A DNA stretch of 64,000 nt from CAZGCA01 sp964524145. Its GTDB lineage: Bacteria > Hydrogenedentota > CAZGCA01. Numbering within the stretch: position 1 is the first letter of the stretch; every line of letters starts with the position of its first letter. Location of the stretch: positions 20,840-84,839 of the forward strand of contig CAZGCA010000014.1 of NCBI GenBank assembly GCA_964524145.1, read 5' to 3'. This document shows positions 1-8,142 of the stretch, piece by piece. A program made the translations under genes and the position numbers. A model generated the notes under the pieces. That model worked only from the letters and a program-made list of their open reading frames with translations, did not search any database and was not told the DNA's origin.

Positions 1-762
1 GCCGGGATCGAGGCCGCCATAACGGAAAAAACAAAGGCTATCATACCCGTACATCTTTACGGCCAGTGCGCGGAGATGGACCCGATAATGGATGTCGCGC
101 GAAGACACGGGCTCGCGGTCATTGAGGATGCGGCCCAGTCCATGAGCGCCAAATACAAGGACGCCGCTGCAGGTACCATCGGCGACACGGGCTGTCTAAG
201 TTTCTTCCCGAGCAAGAATCTGGGCGGTTTCGGCGACGGCGGAATGGTTGTTACGAATGACGACGCACTCGCCGAGAAGATTCGTATTCTGAGAGTGCAT
301 GGCTCGAAACCGAAGTACTTCCATGCGTTGGTCGGCATGAACAGCCGGCTCGATTCGCTTCAGGCGGCGGTGTTGAATGTCAAGCTCGACCATCTCGATG
401 ACTGGTCGGCAAAACGGCGCGAGAACGCTGCTCGGTACGACTCGCTTCTGAATGGAACAGACCTGGTGACGCCGCACGTCATGCCGGGCTGCTTCCACAT
501 ATACAACCAGTACGTTATCAGGACTTCGAGGCGCGACGACCTGCAAGCACATTTGAAATCGCACGAGATAGGCACCGCGCTCTATTACCCGCTGCCGCTG
601 CACCTTCAGGAATGCTTTCGCGAGCTTGGGTGCAAGGAAGGCGATCTGCCGGAATCAGAGTCGGCATCGAAAGAGGTCATCGCGATACCGGTATTCCCGG
701 AGTTGGGGAACGAGAGACAGGATTACGTAATAGAAACGATAAACGGTTTTCTGGCGAGCTAG
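1..762 (+). CDS. DegT/DnrJ/EryC1/StrS family aminotransferase, 5' end outside window
   Basis: PLP-dependent sugar aminotransferase of the DegT/DnrJ family, which puts an amino group on a nucleotide-linked keto sugar in the cytoplasm. The frame is open from base 1, so the N-terminus is missing and 253 residues remain; the family is usually 360-400 residues. Visible marks are the [10 protein letters not shown] stretch, the EDAAQ cofactor-binding motif and [14 protein letters not shown], whose lysine (codon 214-216) would form the PLP aldimine. The C-terminal [10 protein letters not shown] segment is also typical. It is followed 11 bases later by a glycosyltransferase, and the Gfo/Idh dehydrogenase and WecB-type epimerase nearby suggest synthesis of an acetamido or amino sugar for the polysaccharide. 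The exact sugar cannot be read from sequence. Confidence 0.93.
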   Translation, partial: AGIEAAITEKTKAIIPVHLYGQCAEMDPIMDVARRHGLAVIEDAAQSMSAKYKDAAAGTIGDTGCLSFFPSKNLGGFGDGGMVVTNDDALAEKIRILRVHGSKPKYFHALVGMNSRLDSLQAAVLNVKLDHLDDWSAKRRENAARYDSLLNGTDLVTPHVMPGCFHIYNQYVIRTSRRDDLQAHLKSHEIGTALYYPLPLHLQECFRELGCKEGDLPESESASKEVIAIPVFPELGNERQDYVIETINGFLAS

Positions 763-773
763 ACAGGAAGAGC

Positions 774-2042
774 ATGCGCATTCTTTACATCACGAAATTC
801 TACGCTCCGGAGCCGGGCGCTGCGAGCGTCAGGGTCTCGGACTTTACACGTCGCTGGTCTTCCGCAGGTGAGAACGTAACTGTCGTCACCTGCTTTCCCA
901 ACTACATGATTGCGCGTGAATCCGAAAGTCGGAGGAATGGCTTTCCGTGGCGACATGAGACCGTTGACGGAGTGAATGTGCAGCATGTGGCGACTCTATT
1001 TCCCAGCGCTCGTCGCATACTGACGAGGATCATCCATCAGTTCTTCTTCTGTGTGATGGCCTTCTTGGCGGGACTGTTTGCGCGGCCGAAGCCGGACGTA
1101 CTGATTGTGTCGTCACCCCCGTTTCCGCTGGGGTTGTGCGGTTACCTGTTGAGCAGGTTGAGGCGTGTGCCTCTGATTTTCGAGGTGCGAGACCTCTTCC
1201 CGGGTTCTGCCGAGGCGTTCGGCGTAGTGAAAAACAAGCTGCTGCTGAGCATGTTGTCGTCGGTTGAGCGATTGTTTTACCGCAAGGCGGCACGGGTCGT
1301 TGCGGTAACACAGGGTCTATACGACGAAGTGCGATCGCATGTCTCAATGAACGGGCAGGTCGTAAAAGTGATCAACGGGACTGACACGGAGCTTTTCCGA
1401 CCCGGACAGGGCAGCAAAGAGAACTGGGAGCCTGCTGGACTGCGAGACAGCTTCGTTGTCATTTATACGGGTCTGATGGGTCGAGCGCACGGAGCGCTTG
1501 CTCTTGTTGAGGCCGCGCGATTGCTCGCGGACCGGAAGGACATATCGTTTGTATTCATGGGCGACGGCGTTGACAAGCCGGCCATGCAAGAGATGAAACG
1601 AGAGCACAACCTGGACAACGTTAGCTTTATTGACACCCAGCCCGTTGATCGTGTGCCGAAGTATGTCTGCGCATCCGACGTCGGGTTCGCGTCGCTGCTG
1701 CCCTCAGAGTTCACCACCAAATCAATACCGGTGAAGATGTTTGACTACATGGCGTGCGCGAAACCAGTCATACTGTGTGGTCGCGGTGAAGCCGCGGAAA
1801 TTGTCAAAGAGCACAACGCCGGCATCTGTGCAGATCCCGAAGATCCCGACGCGATAGCTGCCGCGGTGCTCCGACTCTACGAAGACTCTGACGCATGCCG
1901 GCGCCACGGCGAGAACGGCAGGAATTGTGTGGAAGTCTCCTACAACAGGGCCAAGATAGCCGGCGACTACCTGGCTATGCTGCGTCAGCTTGGAGCTAGT
2001 GCCGACCAGGCAAGGAACAGGAAAGATGGTAAATCAACCTGA
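774..2042 (+). CDS. GT4 family glycosyltransferase, WbuB-like
   Basis: Cytoplasmic retaining GT-B glycosyltransferase of about 422 residues. The N-terminal domain starts with MRILYITKFYAPEPG and contains a hydrophobic patch near residues 90-110 that may bind membrane; the FEVRDLFPGSAEAFG segment resembles WbuB-type aminosugar transferases. The C-terminal nucleotide-sugar domain carries VINGTDTELF and the late KMFDYMACAKPVI region. The frame stays open upstream to 612, but that extension overlaps the preceding gene and has no family resemblance, so I chose ATG 774, which has AGGAAGAG just upstream. Its 3' end overlaps the next gene's start by 17 bases. Donor and acceptor are unknown. Confidence 0.9.
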   Translation: MRILYITKFYAPEPGAASVRVSDFTRRWSSAGENVTVVTCFPNYMIARESESRRNGFPWRHETVDGVNVQHVATLFPSARRILTRIIHQFFFCVMAFLAGLFARPKPDVLIVSSPPFPLGLCGYLLSRLRRVPLIFEVRDLFPGSAEAFGVVKNKLLLSMLSSVERLFYRKAARVVAVTQGLYDEVRSHVSMNGQVVKVINGTDTELFRPGQGSKENWEPAGLRDSFVVIYTGLMGRAHGALALVEAARLLADRKDISFVFMGDGVDKPAMQEMKREHNLDNVSFIDTQPVDRVPKYVCASDVGFASLLPSEFTTKSIPVKMFDYMACAKPVILCGRGEAAEIVKEHNAGICADPEDPDAIAAAVLRLYEDSDACRRHGENGRNCVEVSYNRAKIAGDYLAMLRQLGASADQARNRKDGKST

Positions 2043-3060
2043 AAAGGTCAAGGTCGCTACCATTGGCGCAGGCGGATGGGGCAAGAACCTTGTCCGCAAC
2101 TTCTTCCAGATCGACGGGGCCGACCTCATTTACGTCTGCGATCTCGATGAAAAAGCCCTTGCAAAGGCGGAGTCGCAATATCCGGGCGTCAAAGTGAGCA
2201 GGTCCGTTGAAGACGTCTTGGCCGATAGCAAGGTCCAGGCCGTCATTATAGCCACTCCTGCCGTGACGCATTTTGAGATGGCCAAGAAGGCGCTTGAAGC
2301 CGGCAAGCATGTGTTTGTCGAGAAACCGATGACACTCAAGGTCCGGGACGCTCGCGATCTGGCAGCCACTGTCGAGAGAACGGGGCTGAAGCTGATGGTC
2401 GGGCACCTGCTCGAGTATCACCCGGCGGTCGAGACGCTGCGCAAGATGGTAGCGAGCGGCGAGCTGGGTGACATCTTCTACGCATACTCTCAGCGAGTGA
2501 ACCTCGGGGTTATCCGGCAGGACGAGAACGCGCTCTGGAGTTTTGCCCCGCACGATATATCCGTCATCCTGTACTTGTTTGATACGGAGCCCGAGACGGT
2601 ATGTGCGCGTGGCGAATCCTATCTTCAGCAGGGAATCGAGGACGTGGTGTTCGTCAACATGCGTTTCGCGGACGGCAAGATGGCGCAAATGCAACTGAGC
2701 TGGCTGGACCCCCACAAGATTCGAAAGACGACCATCGTCGGCAGCAAGAAGATGGTCGTATTCGACGATATGGAGAGCGCGGAGAAGGTGAAGGTGTACG
2801 ACAAGGGAGTGAGCGGCGGCGGAGAGATCATATCGTACGCGGACTCGCTGGCCTTGAGAACCGGCGACATTTACATTCCGCACATCAAGATGGTGGAACC
2901 GTTGCGGACCGAGTGCGAACACTTTATTGACTGCATTCGAACCGATCGGCAGCCTCGCAGCGACGTCCAGGACGGTCTGCGGGTCGTCGAAGTGCTTGCC
3001 GCGGCCCAGGAATCGCTCTCGAGCGGCGGCGTGCCGGTGCGCGTAGCAAAGGATAGCTGA
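2026..3060 (+). CDS. Gfo/Idh/MocA family NAD(P)-dependent sugar dehydrogenase, WlbA-like
   Basis: 344-residue oxidoreductase acting on a sugar or nucleotide sugar. The N-terminal Rossmann fold shows ATIGAGGWGKNL, followed by the family's EKPM lysine motif (near residue 95) and the C-terminal domain with HLLEYHPA and FAPHDISVIL, where the histidine is the usual catalytic or substrate residue. This pattern is close to UDP-GlcNAc-uronate 3-dehydrogenases (WlbA/WbpB type), which work with a DegT aminotransferase such as the gene at the window start; that substrate is inference. ATG 2026 was chosen because AGGAACAGG precedes it and the Rossmann strand follows at once. Confidence 0.9.
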   Translation: MVNQPEKVKVATIGAGGWGKNLVRNFFQIDGADLIYVCDLDEKALAKAESQYPGVKVSRSVEDVLADSKVQAVIIATPAVTHFEMAKKALEAGKHVFVEKPMTLKVRDARDLAATVERTGLKLMVGHLLEYHPAVETLRKMVASGELGDIFYAYSQRVNLGVIRQDENALWSFAPHDISVILYLFDTEPETVCARGESYLQQGIEDVVFVNMRFADGKMAQMQLSWLDPHKIRKTTIVGSKKMVVFDDMESAEKVKVYDKGVSGGGEIISYADSLALRTGDIYIPHIKMVEPLRTECEHFIDCIRTDRQPRSDVQDGLRVVEVLAAAQESLSSGGVPVRVAKDS

Positions 3061-3065
3061 ACCGT

Positions 3066-4259
3066 ATGAGACGCGACAAGCTACAGATTATGCCGTTCCC
3101 GGAGGGGAAAAGGTTCGCGTTCACGATAGTAGACGACACTGATCGCGCGACGCTCGAGACGGTCCGGCCCGTGTACGATCTGCTGGACGAGTTGGGGTTG
3201 CGCACAACCAAGACTGTCTGGGTGAAGAATGCAACCCACAAGGCCGGCCCCGTCGAAGAAGACGGCGAATTCGACTATGGTGCGACCCTCGAGGACCCGG
3301 AGTATCGAGAGTTTGTACAATCGCTGCACGCGAAAGGGTTCGAGATAGCGCTCCACGGAGTCTCCGGCGGTAACGACACGCGCAACGAGATCATCGAGGG
3401 GTATGAAGAGTTTAAGCGCGTTTTTGGCGACTACCCGAAGATGTACGTCTGTCATTCGCAATCGAAACACAATCTTTACTGGGGCGCTAGGCGGTTGGAC
3501 AGCAAGATACTCCGCACACTGATGAATCTGTCAGGAAAAGGCTTCTTCTGCGGAGAGGACAAGGACAGCCCGCATTTCTGGGGTGACATATGCCAGCAAC
3601 ACACGAAGTACATGCGGAACTGGGTGGTCGACAAAGCCAACATTCTCGACGTGTCAACAACGCTGGTCTATCACGACCCACGGCGGCCATACGTCAACTT
3701 TTGGTACAGCGGCTGCAACGGAGCCGACGCGCGGAAGTTTGTGCGGTTGCTGTCCCACAAGGCTGTCGAGAAGCTGGTGTGCGACAACGGGATCTGCGTG
3801 GTGTACACTCATTTCGGTTTGGGGTTTACAGAAGAGCAAGGTGGGGCGCGTAAGGTGAAGGAGGGTCCGGCAGCAGCTTTGCGCGAGGTGGCATCCTGCA
3901 CAGGCGGCTGGTTCGTGCCGGCCTCGGAAATGCTTGACAGACTGTTGGCTTTGAAAAACGTGACGTGCCGGTCTGAATCCAACGGGTGGGTGGTGGCAAA
4001 CGTGAACCCGTTTCCGGTTGAAGACCTGGCAGGCAGGTGCGGTGAGAAGGCCAGCCTGTTCGATTCCTCCGGCACGGAGATTAAGGTTGATGAGCAAGGT
4101 TTCTTCACCCTGGGAACGTTGGAGCCGGGCAGCGCCATGGCGTTGTTTAGACGCCCGCCGGAACAGGTGAAGGGACTGATTGTTGGCGACGTGCTGCCCG
4201 CGCGTGAACGTCGCCGTCTTGTGTTCGAGTGGTGCAAGACCAAGCTGTCGGGTTCTTAG
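3066..4259 (+). CDS. Polysaccharide deacetylase-like (NodB-fold) protein
   Basis: 397-residue predicted carbohydrate esterase-like protein. It shows a diverged motif 1 (TIVDDTD where NodB proteins have TFDDG) and a motif 2 region with ALHGVSGGND, followed by a CHSQSKHN segment, so the metal site may be altered. No signal peptide is evident, so it probably acts in the cytoplasm or at the inner membrane, unlike secreted chitin deacetylases. A C-terminal part of about 100 residues looks like a small beta-rich extension. It begins 5 bases after the dehydrogenase and ends 15 bases before the epimerase, so it belongs to the same sugar-processing unit. Activity and substrate are not established. Confidence 0.7.
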   Translation: MRRDKLQIMPFPEGKRFAFTIVDDTDRATLETVRPVYDLLDELGLRTTKTVWVKNATHKAGPVEEDGEFDYGATLEDPEYREFVQSLHAKGFEIALHGVSGGNDTRNEIIEGYEEFKRVFGDYPKMYVCHSQSKHNLYWGARRLDSKILRTLMNLSGKGFFCGEDKDSPHFWGDICQQHTKYMRNWVVDKANILDVSTTLVYHDPRRPYVNFWYSGCNGADARKFVRLLSHKAVEKLVCDNGICVVYTHFGLGFTEEQGGARKVKEGPAAALREVASCTGGWFVPASEMLDRLLALKNVTCRSESNGWVVANVNPFPVEDLAGRCGEKASLFDSSGTEIKVDEQGFFTLGTLEPGSAMALFRRPPEQVKGLIVGDVLPARERRRLVFEWCKTKLSGS

Positions 4260-4274
4260 CAGAGGAGTGAGGAC

Positions 4275-5384
4275 TTGAAACGGTTGATGTTTGTCTTCGG
4301 AACTCGTCCGGAGGCGATAAAGATGGCGCCGGTTATTGCGAAGTTCAAGAGCGATCCGTCTCGTTACGAGGTCGTTGTCGCCGTGACAGCACAACATCGC
4401 GAGATGCTCGACCAGGTGCTCGATCTGTTCGGCATCGTGCCGGATCATGACCTGAATATAATGAAACCCAATCAGAGTCTTGCAGACACAACTGCTTCGG
4501 CCGTGAAGGGGCTCGATGGTTTGATGGTGGAAGAGAACCCCGACTTGGTCTTCGTGCAGGGCGATACGACCACAACGTTTGTTGGCGCGCTGGCGGCCTT
4601 CTACCATAAGGTCCCGGTGGCCCACATCGAGGCCGGACTCAGAACGTTTGACAAGTTTCAGCCGTTCCCTGAAGAGATCAACAGGACGTTGACGTCCCGC
4701 ATTGCGGACATCAATTTCGCGCCGACCGAGTCGTCGAAGAACAACCTTTTGCGCGAGGGGGTGCCGCCGGAGATCGTGTTCGTGACCGGCAACACGGTCA
4801 TCGACGCATTACTCGACGTTGCCGAACGGCCTTATGACTTCGGTGGTGAACTGGGCGAGATCTTCGGGAATAACGACCGCAGAACCATACTGCTGACGGC
4901 GCACAGGCGCGAGAACCACGGCAAGGGGATGGAGGATATTAGCCGGGCCGTGTTGCGCATACTTAAGGCTCATCCGGAGACGGAGATCCTGTTTCCCGTG
5001 CACCTCAGCCCGCACGTCAGGGGACCGGTCTTCGAGATTCTCGGCGGCAAGGAACGCGTCCATCTTATCGATCCTCTGGACTACGAGCCGTTCGTTCATG
5101 CCATGGCGCACTCATACTTGATACTGACAGATTCCGGCGGTGTCCAGGAGGAGGCTCCCTCGCTGGGCAAGCCCGTTCTGGTGCTGCGCAACACCACTGA
5201 GCGGCCCGAAGCTGTGGACGCGGGCACGGTTGAACTCGTCGGGACTGACGTTGACCGGATAGTCGAGTCGGCGTCACAGCTTCTTGATGATCCGGAGAAG
5301 TACGAAGACATGGCGCGGAACATCAATCCGTACGGTGACGGCCAAGCGTCGTCCCGGATATTCGAGATAGTCGGGAGGTCCTAA
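4275..5384 (+). CDS. wecB: UDP-N-acetylglucosamine 2-epimerase (non-hydrolysing)
   Basis: 369-residue cytoplasmic enzyme that interconverts UDP-GlcNAc and UDP-ManNAc. The GT-B-like fold is recognisable from FGTRPEAIKMAPVI at the N-terminus, GDTTTTFVGALAAFY and HIEAGLRTFD in the first domain, EEINR, and in the second domain LTAHRREN and LTDSGGVQEEAPSLGKPVL with the RNTTERPEA signature. Length is normal for the family. The start is a TTG at 4275 preceded by AGAGGAGTGAGG; there is no better ATG. It supplies a ManNAc-type precursor to the polysaccharide made by this cluster. Confidence 0.95.
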   Translation: MKRLMFVFGTRPEAIKMAPVIAKFKSDPSRYEVVVAVTAQHREMLDQVLDLFGIVPDHDLNIMKPNQSLADTTASAVKGLDGLMVEENPDLVFVQGDTTTTFVGALAAFYHKVPVAHIEAGLRTFDKFQPFPEEINRTLTSRIADINFAPTESSKNNLLREGVPPEIVFVTGNTVIDALLDVAERPYDFGGELGEIFGNNDRRTILLTAHRRENHGKGMEDISRAVLRILKAHPETEILFPVHLSPHVRGPVFEILGGKERVHLIDPLDYEPFVHAMAHSYLILTDSGGVQEEAPSLGKPVLVLRNTTERPEAVDAGTVELVGTDVDRIVESASQLLDDPEKYEDMARNINPYGDGQASSRIFEIVGRS

Positions 5385-5388
5385 TCAC

Positions 5389-6429
5389 ATGAAAAGACGA
5401 GTATGGACCGGGATTCTTGTGAGTGCGGTATTCCTCGCTCTAGCGCTCTACAAAACGCACTTCGGACAGATGGCCGAAGCGTTTCGCGGCGCAAACTACC
5501 TCTACTTCTTCCCGGCAGTGGCCAGCACTCTTGTTGCCTGTTTGGTCCGTGCAGTACGGTGGCGGTTCCTGATGTCGCCGATCAAGACCATTCGAGTAGG
5601 TCCTTTATTCAAGGCGTCGATGATCGGTATGATGGCCAACAACATCCTGCCGTTCCGTTTGGGCGATGTCGCAAAGGCGTATGCCATCGGCAAATTCGAG
5701 AACGTCAGCAAATCGGCCTCGCTTGGCACTGTCTTCGTCGAGCGTGTCTTCGATGGACTGACGCTCTTCTCTTTCCTGTTTCTCGTGCTTATCATGTATC
5801 CGCTTCCGCATACTGCCGCAGACACCATGAAGGGGATTGTTCTGTTCACGGTGTATGTGGGGGCGCTTGGTTTTGTGGTGGCGCTGGTGATTCTTCGAGA
5901 GCGCGCTCTCAGGCTGCTGCAGTTCGTCCTGCGGCCTTTACCCGAGACCGTTGCCAAGAAGATCGTCGGGATTGCTGGACGTGTCGCCGACGGTTTCAAC
6001 GTCGTGCGGGACGTTCGGGCCCTCGCGATAGCGGCGGTGCTCTCGGTGGTGAACTGGCTGTTTGTGGCTTTGACGGTTTACCTCTTGTTCTTCTGTTTCG
6101 GAATGGCTCTTCCGTTCAGTGCCGGCCTCGTGGTGTTGACGATCGTCACGCTCGGAATAATGGTTCCCGCGGGCCCGGCATCATTAGGAACGTTTGAACT
6201 GGCATGCCGCTTCGCTCTGCAGCTCTACGGGCAAGAGGCAACGACAGGCCTGAGCTTCGCGTTTCTCTTTCACGCGAGCCAGTTCCTTCCAACCACGGTG
6301 GTCGGGTTGGGATACCTGTGGCGTGAGAAGATGTCGCTGCTGGGGTTGACCGACGAGGAAGTCTCGGAGGCTAACGGCGGTGCCGCACCACACGGTGCCG
6401 GAATGCAGCCAAATCATCAGAAAGGATAA
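5389..6429 (+). CDS. Flippase-like integral membrane protein (UPF0104/LPG synthase TM domain family)
   Basis: 346-residue multispanning inner-membrane protein of the AglD/YbhN/MprF-transmembrane family (PF03706). The C-terminal signature PAGPASLGTFE followed by a helix ending in LQLYG, and the internal FVERVFDGLTL motif, are diagnostic. About eight hydrophobic segments are visible. Family members take part in handling lipid-linked precursors; here it sits between wecB and a group containing a polyprenyl-phosphate sugar synthase-like GT2 and a GT-C transferase, so a role in presenting lipid-linked sugars at the outer face is a reasonable inference. It starts 4 bases after wecB ends. Confidence 0.85.
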   Translation: MKRRVWTGILVSAVFLALALYKTHFGQMAEAFRGANYLYFFPAVASTLVACLVRAVRWRFLMSPIKTIRVGPLFKASMIGMMANNILPFRLGDVAKAYAIGKFENVSKSASLGTVFVERVFDGLTLFSFLFLVLIMYPLPHTAADTMKGIVLFTVYVGALGFVVALVILRERALRLLQFVLRPLPETVAKKIVGIAGRVADGFNVVRDVRALAIAAVLSVVNWLFVALTVYLLFFCFGMALPFSAGLVVLTIVTLGIMVPAGPASLGTFELACRFALQLYGQEATTGLSFAFLFHASQFLPTTVVGLGYLWREKMSLLGLTDEEVSEANGGAAPHGAGMQPNHQKG

Positions 6430-6433
6430 TCGC

Positions 6434-7396
6434 ATGAAACTCAAAGGAAGCACGGCATTGGTGACAGGCGGGGCTGGGTTCATCGGGTCGACCATCGCAG
6501 ACAGGTTGATAGCGGAAGGGGCGAACGTACGAATACTCGATAACCTTCTCACCGGCGATATGGACAACGTGAACAGCGCTGCGGAGTTTATTGAAGGCGA
6601 CGTGCGCGACCCGGAAGCCGTCCGCAAGTCCGTGCGCGGAGTGGATGTTGTATTCCACGAGGCGGCGCAGATAAACCCTGCCAAGGCCGTCGAAGACCCG
6701 ATGTTCGATTTCGATATCAACGCTAAAGGCACGCTGAACGTGCTATTGCTGGCGAAAGAGGCCGGCGTGAAGAAGTTCTTGATGGCCTCGACAAATGTGT
6801 ACGGCGACGTTGACATGGAAGAGATGTCGGAGGAGTTCGCAACCTTAGCCACCCAGACATCTCTTCTGTCGCCGTACGCTGCCTCGAAGGTTTGCGGCGA
6901 AGCGTATCTGAAGGTCGCGAACGACGAACTCAAGCTGCCGACGGTACGGCTCAGGTATTTCAACGTTTTTGGGCCCAGGCAGCTTATCAAATCGGAGTCT
7001 GGCGTGATCGCCATCTTCTCGCTTGCCGCGTTGGCGGGGGAACCGATGCGTATATTCGGCGACGGGACGCACGCCCGCGACTTCGTATACGGCGAGGATG
7101 TTGCAGACGCTAACATACGCGCTGCGGTGACCGAGGAAGCCAACGGCGGTGTCTTCAACGTTGGCACGAGTGTAGAGACTTCCGTGAACCAGGTCGCCGA
7201 GAAGGTGAACGAGATAACCGGCGCAGACGTGCCGATACTCCACGTGGAAGATCGGGCCGCCGATTTTCGGCGTGCGAAAGCGGATCTGACGTTGTCGCGA
7301 AGGGTGTTAGGGTACGAGCCAACGGTAGATTTCGACACGGGAATGAGACGGTACATCGCGTGGCTGAAGCAACGCGAGGCGAAGAAAGCGGGTTAA
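6434..7396 (+). CDS. NAD-dependent nucleotide-sugar epimerase/dehydratase (extended SDR)
   Basis: 320-residue extended short-chain dehydrogenase acting on a nucleotide sugar. Evidence includes the TGGAGFIGS cofactor loop near residue 10, HEAAQINPA, a STNVYG strand in place of SSSVYG, the catalytic YxxxK in YAASK (near residue 144), RYFNVFGPRQ and the late DFVYGEDVADA motif. These match UDP-glucose 4-epimerase-like enzymes such as the WbpP or GalE group; the precise reaction is not decided by the sequence. ATG 6434 was taken because AAAGGA lies just upstream and the glycine-rich loop follows at the normal distance. It starts 4 bases after the flippase-like gene. Confidence 0.92.
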   Translation: MKLKGSTALVTGGAGFIGSTIADRLIAEGANVRILDNLLTGDMDNVNSAAEFIEGDVRDPEAVRKSVRGVDVVFHEAAQINPAKAVEDPMFDFDINAKGTLNVLLLAKEAGVKKFLMASTNVYGDVDMEEMSEEFATLATQTSLLSPYAASKVCGEAYLKVANDELKLPTVRLRYFNVFGPRQLIKSESGVIAIFSLAALAGEPMRIFGDGTHARDFVYGEDVADANIRAAVTEEANGGVFNVGTSVETSVNQVAEKVNEITGADVPILHVEDRAADFRRAKADLTLSRRVLGYEPTVDFDTGMRRYIAWLKQREAKKAG

Positions 7397-7407
7397 GGAG
7401 ACGTCTG

Positions 7408-8142
7408 ATGGGCAACGAGAAAAGCCAGAAGCTGAAGTTCGCGCTGATAATCCCGATGTACAACGAGTCGGGCAACGTCGAGCCGTGCATCAAGCGTGCA
7501 AATGAGGTCTTCGAGGAACACGGTCTTGATGCCGAGATCATAGTGGTGAACGACGGAAGCGCGGACAATACCGCTGAAGAGATAGAGAGCGTGCGAAAAC
7601 AGTACAAGAATATCCATCTCAAAAACCATGAGGTGAACAAGGGCTTCGGCGCTGCCCGCAAAACGGGCATGGCGGCAGCTCTCGAGATCGGCGGATACGA
7701 GTTCGTCATGTTTATGGACGCGGACATGACTATGGACCCGAAGTATGCCGTTGATTTTCACAACAAGATACGTGATGGCTACGATTTCGTTATCGGGTCC
7801 CGGTTTATCGAAGGCGGCGGAATGCAGAACGTGCCGCTGTATCGAGCGATGGTGTCGTGGGTTGGCGGTGCCATATTGCGTGTCAGCTTCCGGCTCGGAA
7901 TCAAGGATTACACCCAGGGGTTCCGTGCCATACGCACGAGCATTGTCGAGAAGTTTGACTTGAAGGAAGATGGGTTTCCGATTATCGTCGAGGAGGTGTA
8001 TCAGGGACGCAGGTACACGAAACGGTTCGGCGAAGTCCCGTTCATCCTGACAACACGTAAAGTGGGAGTGTCCAAGTTCAACTACACGCCCAAAGTGTTC
8101 CTGAAATACCTGTCATATGCGGCCAAGGCATGGGTGGGGTAG
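7408..8142 (+). CDS. GT2 glycosyltransferase, dolichol-phosphate-mannose-synthase-like
   Basis: 244-residue GT-A transferase. It begins with ALIIPMYNESGN, has VVNDGSADNT, the DXD-type MDADMTMDP motif and GSRFIEGGG, in the order seen in polyprenyl-phosphate sugar synthases. No C-terminal transmembrane pair is present, as in the soluble subgroup. The next gene encodes a GT-C enzyme of the type that uses polyprenyl-phosphate sugars, and the two coding regions overlap by 13 bases, so this gene probably makes its donor. ATG 7408 is preceded by TAAGGAG. Confidence 0.9.
   Translation: MGNEKSQKLKFALIIPMYNESGNVEPCIKRANEVFEEHGLDAEIIVVNDGSADNTAEEIESVRKQYKNIHLKNHEVNKGFGAARKTGMAAALEIGGYEFVMFMDADMTMDPKYAVDFHNKIRDGYDFVIGSRFIEGGGMQNVPLYRAMVSWVGGAILRVSFRLGIKDYTQGFRAIRTSIVEKFDLKEDGFPIIVEEVYQGRRYTKRFGEVPFILTTRKVGVSKFNYTPKVFLKYLSYAAKAWVG

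Noticed and set aside
612..773. N-terminal extension of the first glycosyltransferase
   Set aside because: It overlaps the aminotransferase and has no similarity to the family; ATG 774 has a ribosome site.
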